DNA of 64,000 bases. Origin: Hwanghaeella grinnelliae. GTDB taxonomy: Bacteria; Pseudomonadota; Alphaproteobacteria; UBA8366; Aestuariispiraceae. Below, piece after piece: positions 54,543-62,997 of the stretch (position 1 is the stretch's first letter; every line of letters starts with the position of its first letter). The notes under the pieces are model-generated. The model saw only the letters and a program-made list of their open reading frames with translations, was not told the origin of the DNA and made no database searches. Location: NCBI RefSeq assembly GCF_004005845.1, contig NZ_SADE01000001.1, positions 930,001-994,000 of the forward strand, written 5' to 3'. Position numbers and translations under genes: made by a program.

Positions 54543-55909
54543 CCGGCCCGGTTATTCTTGTGGATGATGAAGACCATTTGCGCACCGCTTGCGCGCAGGC
54601 CTTGGAACTCGCCGGCATTGAGGTTGAAGCGTTCGCTTCCGCCGACGGCGTCGATTTGAAAATCGGCAACGCCTGGCCCGGGGTCCTTGTGACAGATATC
54701 AAGATGCCGGGAACCAGCGGATTGGACTTGATGTCACACGTGCTTGCCGCGGATCCGGATCTACCGGTGGTGTTGATCACGGGCCACGGCGATGTCCCGA
54801 TGGCGGTTCAAGCCATGCGCGATGGTGCCTATGATTTCCTGGAAAAACCCTTTCCGTCCGACATGTTGGTCGACGCGGTGCGTCGGGCGCTGGAGAAGCG
54901 GTCCCTGGTTTTGGAGAACAGGCGGCTGCGGACGGCGATGGGGGAAGCATCAGCGCTTGAGCAGCGATTGCTGGGCAGGACGTCCGACATGGTGCGCCTG
55001 CGGGAGCGCATTGCCGACTATGCGGCGACGGATGCGGATGTGCTGATTATAGGCGAAACCGGCGCCGGCAAGGAAATGGTCGCGCGCAGCCTGCATGAGG
55101 CGAGCGCGCGTAGAAGCAATCGCTTCGTTGCCATCAATTGCGGCGCGCTTCCTGAAAGCCTGATCGAGAGTGAGTTGTTCGGGCATCAGCCCGGCGCCTT
55201 CACCGGTGCGGCCAAGAAGCGGGTTGGGCGGATCGAGCATGCCAATGGCGGAACGCTGTTCCTGGATGAGATCGAAAGCATGCCGATGGATCTGCAGATC
55301 AAGCTGTTGCGCGTGCTGCAGGACCGCGCCATCGTGCCGCTGGGCGGGAATGACGAGGTGCCGGTCGACGTCCGTGTTCTGGCGGCGACCAAGGCGGATT
55401 TGCGCGTGCTGTCCGACCAAGGACAGTTTCGAGAAGATTTGTTCTATCGCCTCGATGTTCTCACGGTGGCGATCCCGCCGCTGCGCGACCGCAAGAACGA
55501 TGTCCCCCTCTTGTTCCAGCATTTCGTCAATCTGGCGTGCGACAAGTACAAAAAAGTGCCGGTCGATGTGCCTCCGCCGGTTTTGGCCGCTCTGCAGCGA
55601 CATGATTGGCCGGGGAATGTCCGCGAGTTGCAGAATGCGGCCATGCGGTTCGCGCTTGGCGCGGGGCTTGGTGCGCTCAACACGGATACAGTCGACACGG
55701 ATAGCGAAGGCGGCGGACCGGCAGGACCAAGCCCCAGCCTGACCGAACAGATGGAGACGATGGAAAAGCATCTGATCCAGAACGCCCTTCATGCGCATGG
55801 AAACAGCATGAAGGAAACTTACGAGGCCCTGGGCGTGTCTCGAAAGACGCTCTACGACAAGATGCGGAAATACGGCATCAAAGTCGATCGGAGTACCAGC
55901 AGCGACTAA
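54539..55909 (+). CDS. dctD: Sigma-54-dependent response regulator DctD
   Basis: A 456-residue response regulator. The receiver (1-120) has VDDEDHLRT and the phospho-acceptor aspartate in VTDIKMPG. The AAA+ domain has Walker A GETGAGKEMVARSLH, the sigma-54 contact loop GAFTGA and a Walker B LFLDEIESMP. The Fis-type helix-turn-helix is MKETYEALGVSRKTLYDKM. DctB and DctD are co-translated. A -24/-12 element precedes dctP 185 bases after dctD, the expected target. Confidence 0.94.
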   Translation: MTGPVILVDDEDHLRTACAQALELAGIEVEAFASADGVDLKIGNAWPGVLVTDIKMPGTSGLDLMSHVLAADPDLPVVLITGHGDVPMAVQAMRDGAYDFLEKPFPSDMLVDAVRRALEKRSLVLENRRLRTAMGEASALEQRLLGRTSDMVRLRERIADYAATDADVLIIGETGAGKEMVARSLHEASARRSNRFVAINCGALPESLIESELFGHQPGAFTGAAKKRVGRIEHANGGTLFLDEIESMPMDLQIKLLRVLQDRAIVPLGGNDEVPVDVRVLAATKADLRVLSDQGQFREDLFYRLDVLTVAIPPLRDRKNDVPLLFQHFVNLACDKYKKVPVDVPPPVLAALQRHDWPGNVRELQNAAMRFALGAGLGALNTDTVDTDSEGGGPAGPSPSLTEQMETMEKHLIQNALHAHGNSMKETYEALGVSRKTLYDKMRKYGIKVDRSTSSD

Positions 55910-56180
55910 TATAATTTCGCCGGCGCGTGTGGAATGGGTAGCATGCTACACATGAATTGCGGATTTTGGGTCGAATTCCACCCATCTTGGTTAGCACAAG
56001 ACGATCTCAGTCTTCTTGGTTTTGGATTTTTTATAAATTAAAAACAATAAGTTATCGGATTCTTCAGAGATATATCAGGTCGCGGCATGCAAGTGGTACA
56101 TGCATTGCGCTGTAAGGGGGGCACAAACCGGTCCGCAGAGAGCCGGGCTGGTGGAAAATCCAATCTCGGGAGAGAAACTG
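55910..56180. promoter_or_regulatory. dctP control region with palindrome upstream
   Basis: GTAGCATGCTAC (55938-55949) is a perfect 12-bp palindrome about 150 bases ahead of the sigma-54 element, the right distance for a DctD upstream site. The intervening 100 bases are AT-rich and may be flexible. Confidence 0.5.
56094..56108 (+). promoter_or_regulatory. Sigma-54 promoter for dctPQM
   Basis: TGGTACATGCATTGC has GG and GC exactly 10 bases apart, with the -12 TTGC perfect and one change in the -24 block. It lies 72 bases before the dctP ATG. Confidence 0.75.
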
Positions 56181-57191
56181 ATGCGTAAACTCATCGCGGC
56201 AGCGGCCGTGGGTACGGCCCTTCTTGCCACTACCGTCTCAACCCAGGCGCTGGCCGCCTGCGAAGACGGCGAAATCAAAATCAAATTCAGCCACGTCACC
56301 AACACGGACAAGCACCCGAAAGGGATCGCAGCGACCCTGTTGGAGAAGCGCGTGAACGAGGAAATGAACGGCAAGGCCTGTATGGAGGTCTTCCCGAACT
56401 CGACCCTTTATGACGACAACAAGGTCCTCGAAGCGATGCTGAACGGCGATGTCCAAATGGCCGCGCCGTCGCTGTCCAAGTTTGAAAAATTCACGAAGAA
56501 GTTCCGGGTCTTCGACCTGCCGTTCATTTTCGAGAACATCGAGTCCGTCGACCGGTTCCAGAATTCCGAAACCGGCGAAGCGCTGAAGAACGCGATGCGC
56601 CGCAAGGGACTGAAAGGTCTCGCCTTCTGGCATAACGGTATGAAGCAGTTGTCGGCCAACAAGCCGCTGTTGGTTCCGGCCGACGCGGAAGGCTTGAAAT
56701 TCCGCGTTCAGGCATCCGATGTGTTGGTCGCGCAGTTCGAACAGCTTGGCGCCAATCCGCAAAAGATGTCCTTCAAGGAAGTCTATGGCGGGCTGCAAAC
56801 CAAGGTTATCGATGGTCAGGAAAACACCTGGTCCAACATCTACGGCAAGAAGTTCTTCGAAGTGCAGGACGGCACGACGGAAACGAACCACGGTGTTATC
56901 GACTATTTGGTCGTGACCTCCACTGAATGGTGGGATGGCCTGCCCGACGATGTGCGGACGCAACTGGCGACGATCCTGAAGGAAGTGACCGAAGCGCGAA
57001 ACGCCGAGTCCTTCAAGGTGAACCAGGAAAATAAGGCCAAGATCATCGAAGCCGGCGGCGTCGTTCGGACCTTGACGGCCGATCAGCGCAAGCAGTGGGT
57101 CTCCGCCCTGAAGCCCGTCTGGGACAAGTTCACGGACGACATCGGTGAAGACGTCATCAGCGCGGCCGAAGCTTCCAACGCCAGCAACTGA
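56181..57191 (+). CDS. dctP: TRAP transporter substrate-binding protein DctP
   Basis: A 336-residue periplasmic receptor for C4-dicarboxylates or similar acids. A signal peptide (residues 1-25, ending ALA-ACEDG) precedes the mature protein. DctP landmarks are KIKFSHVTNTDKHPKG, the ligand arginine region GLKFRVQASDV and GGLQTKVIDGQENTWSNIY. The start at 56181 follows GGGAGAG. The same-operon pair DctQM and the DctB/DctD genes support dicarboxylates, but keto-acids are possible. Confidence 0.95.
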   Translation: MRKLIAAAAVGTALLATTVSTQALAACEDGEIKIKFSHVTNTDKHPKGIAATLLEKRVNEEMNGKACMEVFPNSTLYDDNKVLEAMLNGDVQMAAPSLSKFEKFTKKFRVFDLPFIFENIESVDRFQNSETGEALKNAMRRKGLKGLAFWHNGMKQLSANKPLLVPADAEGLKFRVQASDVLVAQFEQLGANPQKMSFKEVYGGLQTKVIDGQENTWSNIYGKKFFEVQDGTTETNHGVIDYLVVTSTEWWDGLPDDVRTQLATILKEVTEARNAESFKVNQENKAKIIEAGGVVRTLTADQRKQWVSALKPVWDKFTDDIGEDVISAAEASNASN

Positions 57192-57211
57192 TCCGTCTTG
57201 GGCTCGTGCCG

Positions 57212-57232
57212 CCGGCCGGAATATCCGGCCGG
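57212..57232 (+). promoter_or_regulatory. Stem-loop between dctP and dctQ
   Basis: CCGGCCGG-AATAT-CCGGCCGG is a perfect 8-bp stem with a 5-base loop. It has no T-run, so it is more likely a message-stabilising or attenuating hairpin that keeps DctP in excess over the membrane subunits. Confidence 0.6.
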
Positions 57233-57360
57233 TCGGACCGGGCCGGACACCGCGCAGACCTCCCGGCGTCGGCAGCAGACCGTCGCCGGGGGCGGTGCGC
57301 CAATAACATCGCATGAATCCGCGGCAGCGAAACGACCCGGGTTCTGTGGGGGAGGAAACC

Positions 57361-57987
57361 ATGAGCGATCGACAACAATCGACATTCGGTCAGCGCATTG
57401 ACGCAATCGAGGAGACCATCATAGCGGTTCTTCTCGGCCTGATGACGCTGCTGACCTTTTGTAACGTCATTGCCCGGTATCTGTTCAACAGCAACATCCT
57501 ATGGGCGCTGGAAGTGACCGTCTTCCTTTTCGCCTGGCTCGTGCTGATCGGCGTTTCTTATTGCGTGAAGAAGAACCTTCACCTGGGCGTCGACGTTCTG
57601 GTCGGCATGGTTCCGCAGCCGACGCGGCGTTTCGTGACGCTCGCCGCCGCCCTGATCTGCCTGGTGTTCAGTCTGCTGCTTCTGAAGGGCAGCTGGGACT
57701 ATTGGTATCCCTTCGCGACAACCCGCGCCTTCCTGGAAACGGAAGACGTACCCATGCCGGAATTCCTGCAATTTCTGGCCGATGTCCTGAACGAGGGCGA
57801 GCGGTATGAAAAGATGCCGCGTTTCATTCCTTATTTCGCGCTCCCGTTGGGTATGGCCCTGCTGACCTGGCGTTTCGTACAGGCGACATGGCGGATCCTG
57901 ATGGGCGACACGAGCCTGATCATCGCCAGCCATGAAGTGGAGGACGCGGATATCGACGCCGCCGCCTCTGCCAACAAGGAGGGCTGA
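57361..57987 (+). CDS. dctQ: TRAP transporter small permease DctQ
   Basis: A 208-residue inner-membrane subunit with four hydrophobic segments (about 16-38, 48-65, 82-105, 155-175). NVIARYLFNSNILWALEV is a DctQ signature. An unusually long loop lies between helices 3 and 4. GGAGG five bases before ATG 57361 fixes the start. Confidence 0.92.
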   Translation: MSDRQQSTFGQRIDAIEETIIAVLLGLMTLLTFCNVIARYLFNSNILWALEVTVFLFAWLVLIGVSYCVKKNLHLGVDVLVGMVPQPTRRFVTLAAALICLVFSLLLLKGSWDYWYPFATTRAFLETEDVPMPEFLQFLADVLNEGERYEKMPRFIPYFALPLGMALLTWRFVQATWRILMGDTSLIIASHEVEDADIDAAASANKEG

Positions 57988-57990
57988 GTC

Positions 57991-59355
57991 ATGGAAGTCA
58001 TCCTTCTCTTCGCGCTTGTCATCACGCTGCTCTTCCTGGGTGTGCCGATTGCGATCGGCCTCGGTATGGCCAGCGTCATTTTCCTGCTGGCCTTTTCCGA
58101 CGGCTCGTTGGCATCGGTCGCGCAGACCCTGTTTTCGGCGTTTCACGGGCATTACACATTGCTCGCCATTCCGTTCTTCATCTTGGCTTCGACCTTCATG
58201 TCGACCGGCGGTGTGGCGCGGCGGATCATCCGCTTCGCGATTGCGCTTGTCGGGCATATGCAGGGCGGGTTGGCGATCGCCTCGGTCGTTGCCTGCATGA
58301 TGTTCGCCGCCCTGTCGGGGTCGTCGCCTGCGACGGTCGTCGCGGTCGGCAGCATCGTCATCGCCGGGATGCGTCAGGTCGGGTATACGAAGGAATTCGC
58401 CGCGGGCGTCATCTGCAACGCCGGTACGCTCGGCATCCTCATTCCGCCGTCCATCGTCATGGTGGTCTATGCAGCGGCGACCGACGTGTCTGTCGGCCGT
58501 ATGTTCCTTGGCGGCGTCATCCCCGGTCTCATCGCCGGTCTGATGCTGATGGCGGGTATCTACATTACCGCGAGATGGAAAGGGTTGCCGGCGCAGGATT
58601 GGGCCGGTTGGGGAGAGGTCGTAGGCTCGGCCCGCGACGCCATATGGGGCTTGATGCTGATCGTCATCATCCTGGGTGGCATTTATGGAGGTGTCTTTAC
58701 GCCGACTGAGGCGGCGGCTGTTTCGGCTGTCTATGCCTTCATCATCGCTAATTTCGTCTATCGGGACATGGGGCCGTTCAGCGCGGGCGGCCGCCGGGAC
58801 GGGGCGATGGTGGTGCGGGTTTTGTCCATCTTCTGGCATCCCGACACCAAAAAGGCCCTGTTCGAAGCGGGCAAGCTTACGATCATGCTGATGTTCATCA
58901 TCGCCAATGCGCTGATCCTGAAGCATGTGCTGACCGAGGAGCGGATACCCCAAATGATCACGGAAGCCATGTTGAGCGCCGGTTTTGGGCCGATCCTGTT
59001 CCTGGTCGTTGTGAACGTCATCCTGCTGATCGGCGGCCAGTTCATGGAACCGTCGGGCCTGTTGGTGATCGTTGCCCCGCTCGTCTTCCCGATCGCGATC
59101 GAACTCGGCATCGATCCCATCCATCTCGGCATCATGATGGTGGTGAACATGGAAATCGGCATGATCACACCGCCAGTGGGGCTGAACCTGTTCGTAACGG
59201 CAGGGGTTGCGCAGATGTCGGTAATGCAGGTCGTCAGGGCGGCTTTGCCCTTTGTCGGCATCATGTTCGTCTTCCTGATCCTGGTGACCTATGTGCCGTG
59301 GATTTCGACATTCCTGCCGACCGCGATGATGGGGCCGGAGATCATAACCCGCTGA
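57991..59355 (+). CDS. dctM: TRAP transporter large permease DctM
   Basis: A 454-residue polytopic membrane protein, the ion-coupled transport subunit. Landmarks are the first helices, MFAALSGSSPATVVAVGSIV, NAGTLGILIPPSIVMVVYAA and GQFMEPSGLLVIVAPLVFPI. It starts 3 bases after dctQ and ends before a hairpin terminator. A slightly longer central loop (FSAGGRRDGAMVVRVL) distinguishes it from shorter family members. Confidence 0.95.
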   Translation: MEVILLFALVITLLFLGVPIAIGLGMASVIFLLAFSDGSLASVAQTLFSAFHGHYTLLAIPFFILASTFMSTGGVARRIIRFAIALVGHMQGGLAIASVVACMMFAALSGSSPATVVAVGSIVIAGMRQVGYTKEFAAGVICNAGTLGILIPPSIVMVVYAAATDVSVGRMFLGGVIPGLIAGLMLMAGIYITARWKGLPAQDWAGWGEVVGSARDAIWGLMLIVIILGGIYGGVFTPTEAAAVSAVYAFIIANFVYRDMGPFSAGGRRDGAMVVRVLSIFWHPDTKKALFEAGKLTIMLMFIIANALILKHVLTEERIPQMITEAMLSAGFGPILFLVVVNVILLIGGQFMEPSGLLVIVAPLVFPIAIELGIDPIHLGIMMVVNMEIGMITPPVGLNLFVTAGVAQMSVMQVVRAALPFVGIMFVFLILVTYVPWISTFLPTAMMGPEIITR

Positions 59356-59386
59356 TCCGATTCCGTTATGACCGAGTGTTGGTGCG

Positions 59387-59420
59387 GCGGCGCGGGCGAA
59401 AAAACCCGCGCCGCTTCCCG
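59387..59420 (+). terminator. Terminator after dctM
   Basis: GCGGCGCGGG (59387-59396) pairs with CCCGCGCCGC (59405-59414) over 10 bp around an 8-base loop, followed by TTCCCG. The T-run is poor, so termination may be partial. Confidence 0.6.
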
Positions 59421-59476
59421 TTTATAGACAAAATTCACTCGAAATTTCTCACCGAAGTCCAAATTGAAAGGGAATC

Positions 59477-59491
59477 TGGCAAAGAATCTGC
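59477..59491 (+). promoter_or_regulatory. Probable sigma-54 promoter for flbT
   Basis: TGGCAAAGAATCTGC has GG and GC 10 bases apart, a good -24 block and CTGC at -12. It lies 130 bases before the flbT ATG. Confidence 0.55.
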
Positions 59492-59620
59492 ATTCCTGAA
59501 CCGAATATCGCCCTGGATCTTGCACAAGGCCGGATCGCCCCCATAGTCTAGGGGCAGGCGTTCGATGAAAAACCGCTCCACATGGGGCGATGCCACGGAT
59601 CGTAGAAGGACAATCCAGCC

Positions 59621-60022
59621 ATGCCACTTCGCATCAAGCTTCCCTCGAAGGAAAAAATCATCATCAACGGTGCGGTCATCGAGAACGGTGGCGAGGCAAC
59701 GACCATCATCCTGCACAACCGCGTCGACATTCTGCGCCGCAAGGAAGTGATGAGCGAGAACGAAGCGACGTCGCCGGCGCGTCGTGTGTATTACGCACTG
59801 CAATGCGCCTATCTGTTCGACACCGACCGGGCGCAGTATTTGGATCTGTATCGTGAATTTGAGCAGGACTACATGCAGGCCGCGCCAAGCGCCGGTGAGA
59901 TTCTGTCTGAAATCCGCACCTTGGTCGCGGCCGAGCGCTATTACGACGCGCTTCGCAAAACCCAGGAACTGATCGACCATGAAGGCGAACGCCTTGAATC
60001 GGTCGGTGCAACGACGAGCTGA
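59621..60022 (+). CDS. flbT: Flagellin post-transcriptional regulator FlbT
   Basis: A 133-residue RNA-linked regulator. The family pattern is plain: KLPSKEKIIINGAVIENGG, DILRRKEVMSENEATSPARR and VYYALQCAYL. In Caulobacter FlbT binds the 5' leader of flagellin mRNA and lowers its stability until hooks are complete. The flagellin gene is 3.4 kb away with a hairpin in its leader. The start at 59621 gives the standard N-terminus MPLRIKLPS. Confidence 0.94.
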   Translation: MPLRIKLPSKEKIIINGAVIENGGEATTIILHNRVDILRRKEVMSENEATSPARRVYYALQCAYLFDTDRAQYLDLYREFEQDYMQAAPSAGEILSEIRTLVAAERYYDALRKTQELIDHEGERLESVGATTS

Positions 60023-60089
60023 TGGTAGGACTTAGGGTCGGCCCTTAATTTTCCAGGCCTTTACTTTCCGGCCCTCACCTCTCCGGCCC

Positions 60090-60752
60090 TCAACTCTCCG
60101 GCACGAAATCAGGATCCAAGGGCGTATAGATGCCGTCGAAGCATCTGAAGCGCTTTATGATTTCTCCCGCGGGCATGTCGCGCGGGATCCTCCTCATGGC
60201 ATCGTATTGCGCTTTTGTGGTCTTGCGCGCTGTCCAGATCTCTCCAGAGGGCGGAATGTCTTCATCCACCCGCAACAAGGCGGGCAATTTCGCCAAGGCC
60301 AGTTTTGCCAGGCGCTGGTAAGACTCCTTAACCACATCTATCAGCACCGCATTTTCCATGACCGGAAACCTGTCGACGCCGATGATCGGTCCCTCGTCGA
60401 CCCTGTCGGTCATGTAGTGTGCCGTTACGCCATAACTTCTGGCGCCATCATACAGGGCGAAACCTGTCGGACGGTATCCGGGATATTCCGGCGGTCCCGG
60501 GTGGAAGTTGACGGCATTGTAGTCCAAGTGCGCAAGGATCGACGGCGGCACGATGATGCTGGTGCTGAAAGCGAACAGTCTGGTTTGCGGGCGCGGGCCT
60601 GGAACGGCCTCTCTCAAGGCGTCGAGGCTGTCGACATGGACGGTCGAAATCGAAGGCGCCAGCTTGGCGGCGAAATCTTTGAAAAAATCCGCCTCCATCT
60701 GTTTCATCAACAGAAGCAGAGTCGGGGAGGGGTTCGCTGGAGCGTCCGACAC
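60090..60752 (-). CDS. Formyltransferase-like protein among flagellar genes
   Basis: A 220-residue protein of the formyltransferase superfamily. The catalytic Asn82-His84 pair (VNFHPGPPEYPGYRPTG) and Asp119 (DRVDEGPIIG) are present. The fold is that of Fmt, PurN and sugar N-formyltransferases, but with a short C-terminus and no Fmt OB domain. The usual first motif for folate binding is less clear. It lies between flbT and flaF, so a role in formylating a flagellin sugar or an amino-sugar precursor is a reasonable guess. It is not the genomic Fmt by length. Confidence 0.8.
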   Translation of the reverse strand: MSDAPANPSPTLLLLMKQMEADFFKDFAAKLAPSISTVHVDSLDALREAVPGPRPQTRLFAFSTSIIVPPSILAHLDYNAVNFHPGPPEYPGYRPTGFALYDGARSYGVTAHYMTDRVDEGPIIGVDRFPVMENAVLIDVVKESYQRLAKLALAKLPALLRVDEDIPPSGEIWTARKTTKAQYDAMRRIPRDMPAGEIIKRFRCFDGIYTPLDPDFVPES

Positions 60753-60768
60753 CGGAAAATGCCGGATA

Positions 60769-61323
60769 TCAGGTTTCGGTGGAGGTCACGCTTCCGCGTG
60801 TGGTGCTCGTCGGCTGCGGGGACGCCGCTTCCTGAACCGATAGTAGGCTTGGGGAGCTGCTCCGCGCCGTTTCCGATGCGTTTTCGGAAGCCTGGTCCTG
60901 CGCATTGCCGGTCCCACTATCGGCAGGTGCCGGTTGTTGCTGCCCTTCTTCGCCGTCCGCCGGGTTGCCGAGCAGGCCGGCCCCGATTTGGCGGTCGATA
61001 TTGATCAGCACATCCAATTTATGGACGTCTGCCGGCGTTGCGATGAGCTCCGCCGAACGCCGGTCGATAAAGCGGCTGAGATTGAGCAGGTTTTCGCGAA
61101 CTTCCTGCGGGAGGGGGCATTCCGGATCGACGAGAGATGACTGGATGATGGTCCATATTCGCCAGTTGACTCGGACGGCCGCCAGAATGGCGTTTGAATC
61201 GTCGGGATTGCGCTTCGCCGATTCAAGGCGGCGCGCCGTTTCGACAAGTGCCCAGCCCTCAGCGGCTTGCGGTGCGGCATTTTCCAGCTGCGACCGTTGC
61301 TGCGAAGCATAGGGATTACTCAT
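60769..61323 (-). CDS. flaF: Flagellar biosynthesis regulator FlaF, with an extended tail
   Basis: A 184-residue protein. Residues 1-115 match FlaF: NPYASQQRSQLENAAPQAAE, WALVETARRLESAKR and LLNLSRFIDRRSAELI. In Caulobacter FlaF is needed for flagellin translation and acts with FlbT. The final 70 residues are a Gln/Ser/Ala/Thr-rich extension not found in typical FlaF. It is separated from the formyltransferase by 16 bases and read on the same strand. Confidence 0.92.
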   Translation of the reverse strand: MSNPYASQQRSQLENAAPQAAEGWALVETARRLESAKRNPDDSNAILAAVRVNWRIWTIIQSSLVDPECPLPQEVRENLLNLSRFIDRRSAELIATPADVHKLDVLINIDRQIGAGLLGNPADGEEGQQQPAPADSGTGNAQDQASENASETARSSSPSLLSVQEAASPQPTSTTRGSVTSTET

Positions 61324-61608
61324 CAGAGACCTCGTCCCGCGGCCGAAGCCGCTGTTGCGGTGGTTGATATCGTACGACTAAGCAAATCGTCTGTTCGTCC
61401 GTGGGCCTTAGCCGTTCGATGATACACGAAGGAGCCGAATACCGCAGGCCCCTTCGAGGCGTTGTTGCGTAAGGGACTGAAACCCCTGAATATTCTACAG
61501 TAACAGTCTAAGTCTACAGGAAACTTTGTAAATATCACGTTAACCTGTTCATGGTTTCCGGCAAGTCTCTGTTCCTGATTTCCGCTCATTTTAAGATCAG
61601 ATCCAAAA
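61324..61608. other. Region between flaF and flgL
   Basis: A 285-base gap that must carry the flaF promoter if flaF is separate from flgL. TCTACAG occurs twice (near 61495 and 61513). No sigma-54 pair and no gene that I can support. Confidence 0.35.
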
Positions 61609-62625
61609 CTAGAGGAAATTTACCAAAGACAATTGGCGTCGGGTTGAAATCACCGTGAAGGACGCTTGGACCTGTGCGGAAAGCGCGGATATTTCAGCCG
61701 CGGCCGTCGCATCATCCACCAGCTTGATGTCATCGAGTGCGATCTTGCTGATGTTGATGAAGTTTTCGTGGTTTTCCTTCTGGTCTTGGATCCGGGCCAG
61801 GTTCAGGCCGTTCGTAGCCTGCAACTGACGGATTTGATCGCGCGCGTTCTGAGCTGCGGTGGATGCCTCTGCCAGGAATTGTTCCCGCTGAGCCTCGGTC
61901 AATCCGGCCTGAGCTGATGAACGGAGGCGCACGATGGACTCGATCAGGTTCTGAAAGGCCGGTTCGGTTGCCGTAATCCCATAGGTCAGCAGGGCGTCGT
62001 CCGCCACGGTCAGGCTGACCTTCTCGTAAGATCTGGCATCCTGCGTGTTCGGGCCCTGGGTATGATAGGACACCGCGGTGTTGGCGCCGCCGCTGTCGAC
62101 GATGAAAGTTGGGATGTCGTTTGCCGTTTCTACCGCATTGGCGACGCCCAAATCATTGGTCGTATAAACCGGTAAGGCGCGCAAGTTGGCTACCGGGGCG
62201 GTGTCGAAGCGGGTTCCGGCAAACAGGAAGCGATCGCCGATCTCAAGGTTCAGGTTCGCGTCGACTTCGATCAGCAGGTTGGTTGCCAGTGTTTCGGTCG
62301 TGCTTGTGAAGTTGGGGTCCTGGGTCGACAGGGGTTCCGATGCCTTGATGATGTCATCAATGATTTCGCCCAAGCGTTCCAGCGTGGCGTCATAGGACTG
62401 CAGATTCAATTCGGACAGCCCAAGGGAATTCACATACCCTTCGCGCCGATCGATTTCCGACTGAAGGTCCAGAATTCGGGGGGCCTTCGTACCGTAGTTC
62501 TTCAACTCCTGGAACTTTTCGCCGGTTGAGACCTGAAAGTTCAAACGGTCGAAATTCAGGTTCTGTCGCCGGATCAGAAAAAGATCCGCCTGCAAGGAGC
62601 CGAATGTGCTGACCCGTGTAACCAT
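61609..62625 (-). CDS. flgL: Hook-filament junction protein FlgL
   Basis: A 338-residue flagellin-like junction protein (HAP3). The N-terminal D0/D1 segment begins RVSTFGSLQADLFLIRRQNL and the C-terminal segment ends VQASFTVISTRRQLSLVNFL, both in the axial-protein pattern. The middle domain holds DANLNLEIGDRFLFAGTRFD, the typical FlgL block. It diverges from the flagellin gene across 372 bases that hold its own sigma-54 promoter. Confidence 0.93.
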   Translation of the reverse strand: MVTRVSTFGSLQADLFLIRRQNLNFDRLNFQVSTGEKFQELKNYGTKAPRILDLQSEIDRREGYVNSLGLSELNLQSYDATLERLGEIIDDIIKASEPLSTQDPNFTSTTETLATNLLIEVDANLNLEIGDRFLFAGTRFDTAPVANLRALPVYTTNDLGVANAVETANDIPTFIVDSGGANTAVSYHTQGPNTQDARSYEKVSLTVADDALLTYGITATEPAFQNLIESIVRLRSSAQAGLTEAQREQFLAEASTAAQNARDQIRQLQATNGLNLARIQDQKENHENFINISKIALDDIKLVDDATAAAEISALSAQVQASFTVISTRRQLSLVNFL

Positions 62626-62697
62626 GGTTGAAATTTGACCTTTCTGTCGAAGTCGCCGCCAAATTCTATGCGACGCACAATTCCATGGATGGTTAAA

Positions 62698-62712
62698 GCA
62701 ATCGCCATGCCA
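62698..62712 (-). promoter_or_regulatory. Sigma-54 promoter for flgL
   Basis: On the minus strand TGGCATGGCGATTGC fits TGGCAC-N5-TTGC with one change, GG and GC 10 bases apart. It lies 73 bases before the flgL ATG. Confidence 0.85.
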
Positions 62713-62760
62713 TCCCGATTTTCAAATCATGCGGGCAGCGGCCGGGTGCGCGGTATCTGG

Positions 62761-62811
62761 CGGTGCAGAGGTTGCCTGCATGCACTTTCCGTCTGGGAAA
62801 ATGATTCCCAG
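62761..62811. promoter_or_regulatory. Flagellin upstream region: weak -24/-12 pair and inverted repeat
   Basis: CGGTGCAGAGGTTGC (62761-62775) has GG and GC 10 bases apart with a good TTGC but a poor -24 block. CTGGGAA-AATGA-TTCCCAG (62793-62811) is a 7-bp inverted repeat that lies between the flgL and flagellin promoters and could bind FlbD. Confidence 0.4.
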
Positions 62812-62950
62812 TCGTGCCGTACGGCGAAGACTTGAAAGTATCTAACTATATGAAATAAATGTAAAAAGATGGATTTCAGGAAGATCGGCAATTTTCTCTT
62901 GACTCGAAAAGTACATTCCGGCTAGCTAATCAACGCTTCAGAAGGAAGCT

Positions 62951-62967
62951 CCCGGACAGAAGTCCGG
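62951..62967 (+). promoter_or_regulatory. Leader stem-loop of flagellin mRNA
   Basis: CCGGA pairs with TCCGG around CAGAAG, about 30 bases before the flagellin start and just upstream of its ribosome site (AAAGGA). FlbT acts on such leaders in Caulobacter. Confidence 0.5.
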
Positions 62968-62997
62968 ATACATATCGATCCAGAAAGGATTTGTACT

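Noticed and set aside
62899-62930. TTGACT with a downstream TAGCTA as a sigma-70 promoter of flagellin
   Set aside because: The -10 match is poor and the spacing long; flagellin in this group is usually under sigma-54 or sigma-28, so the call is not made.
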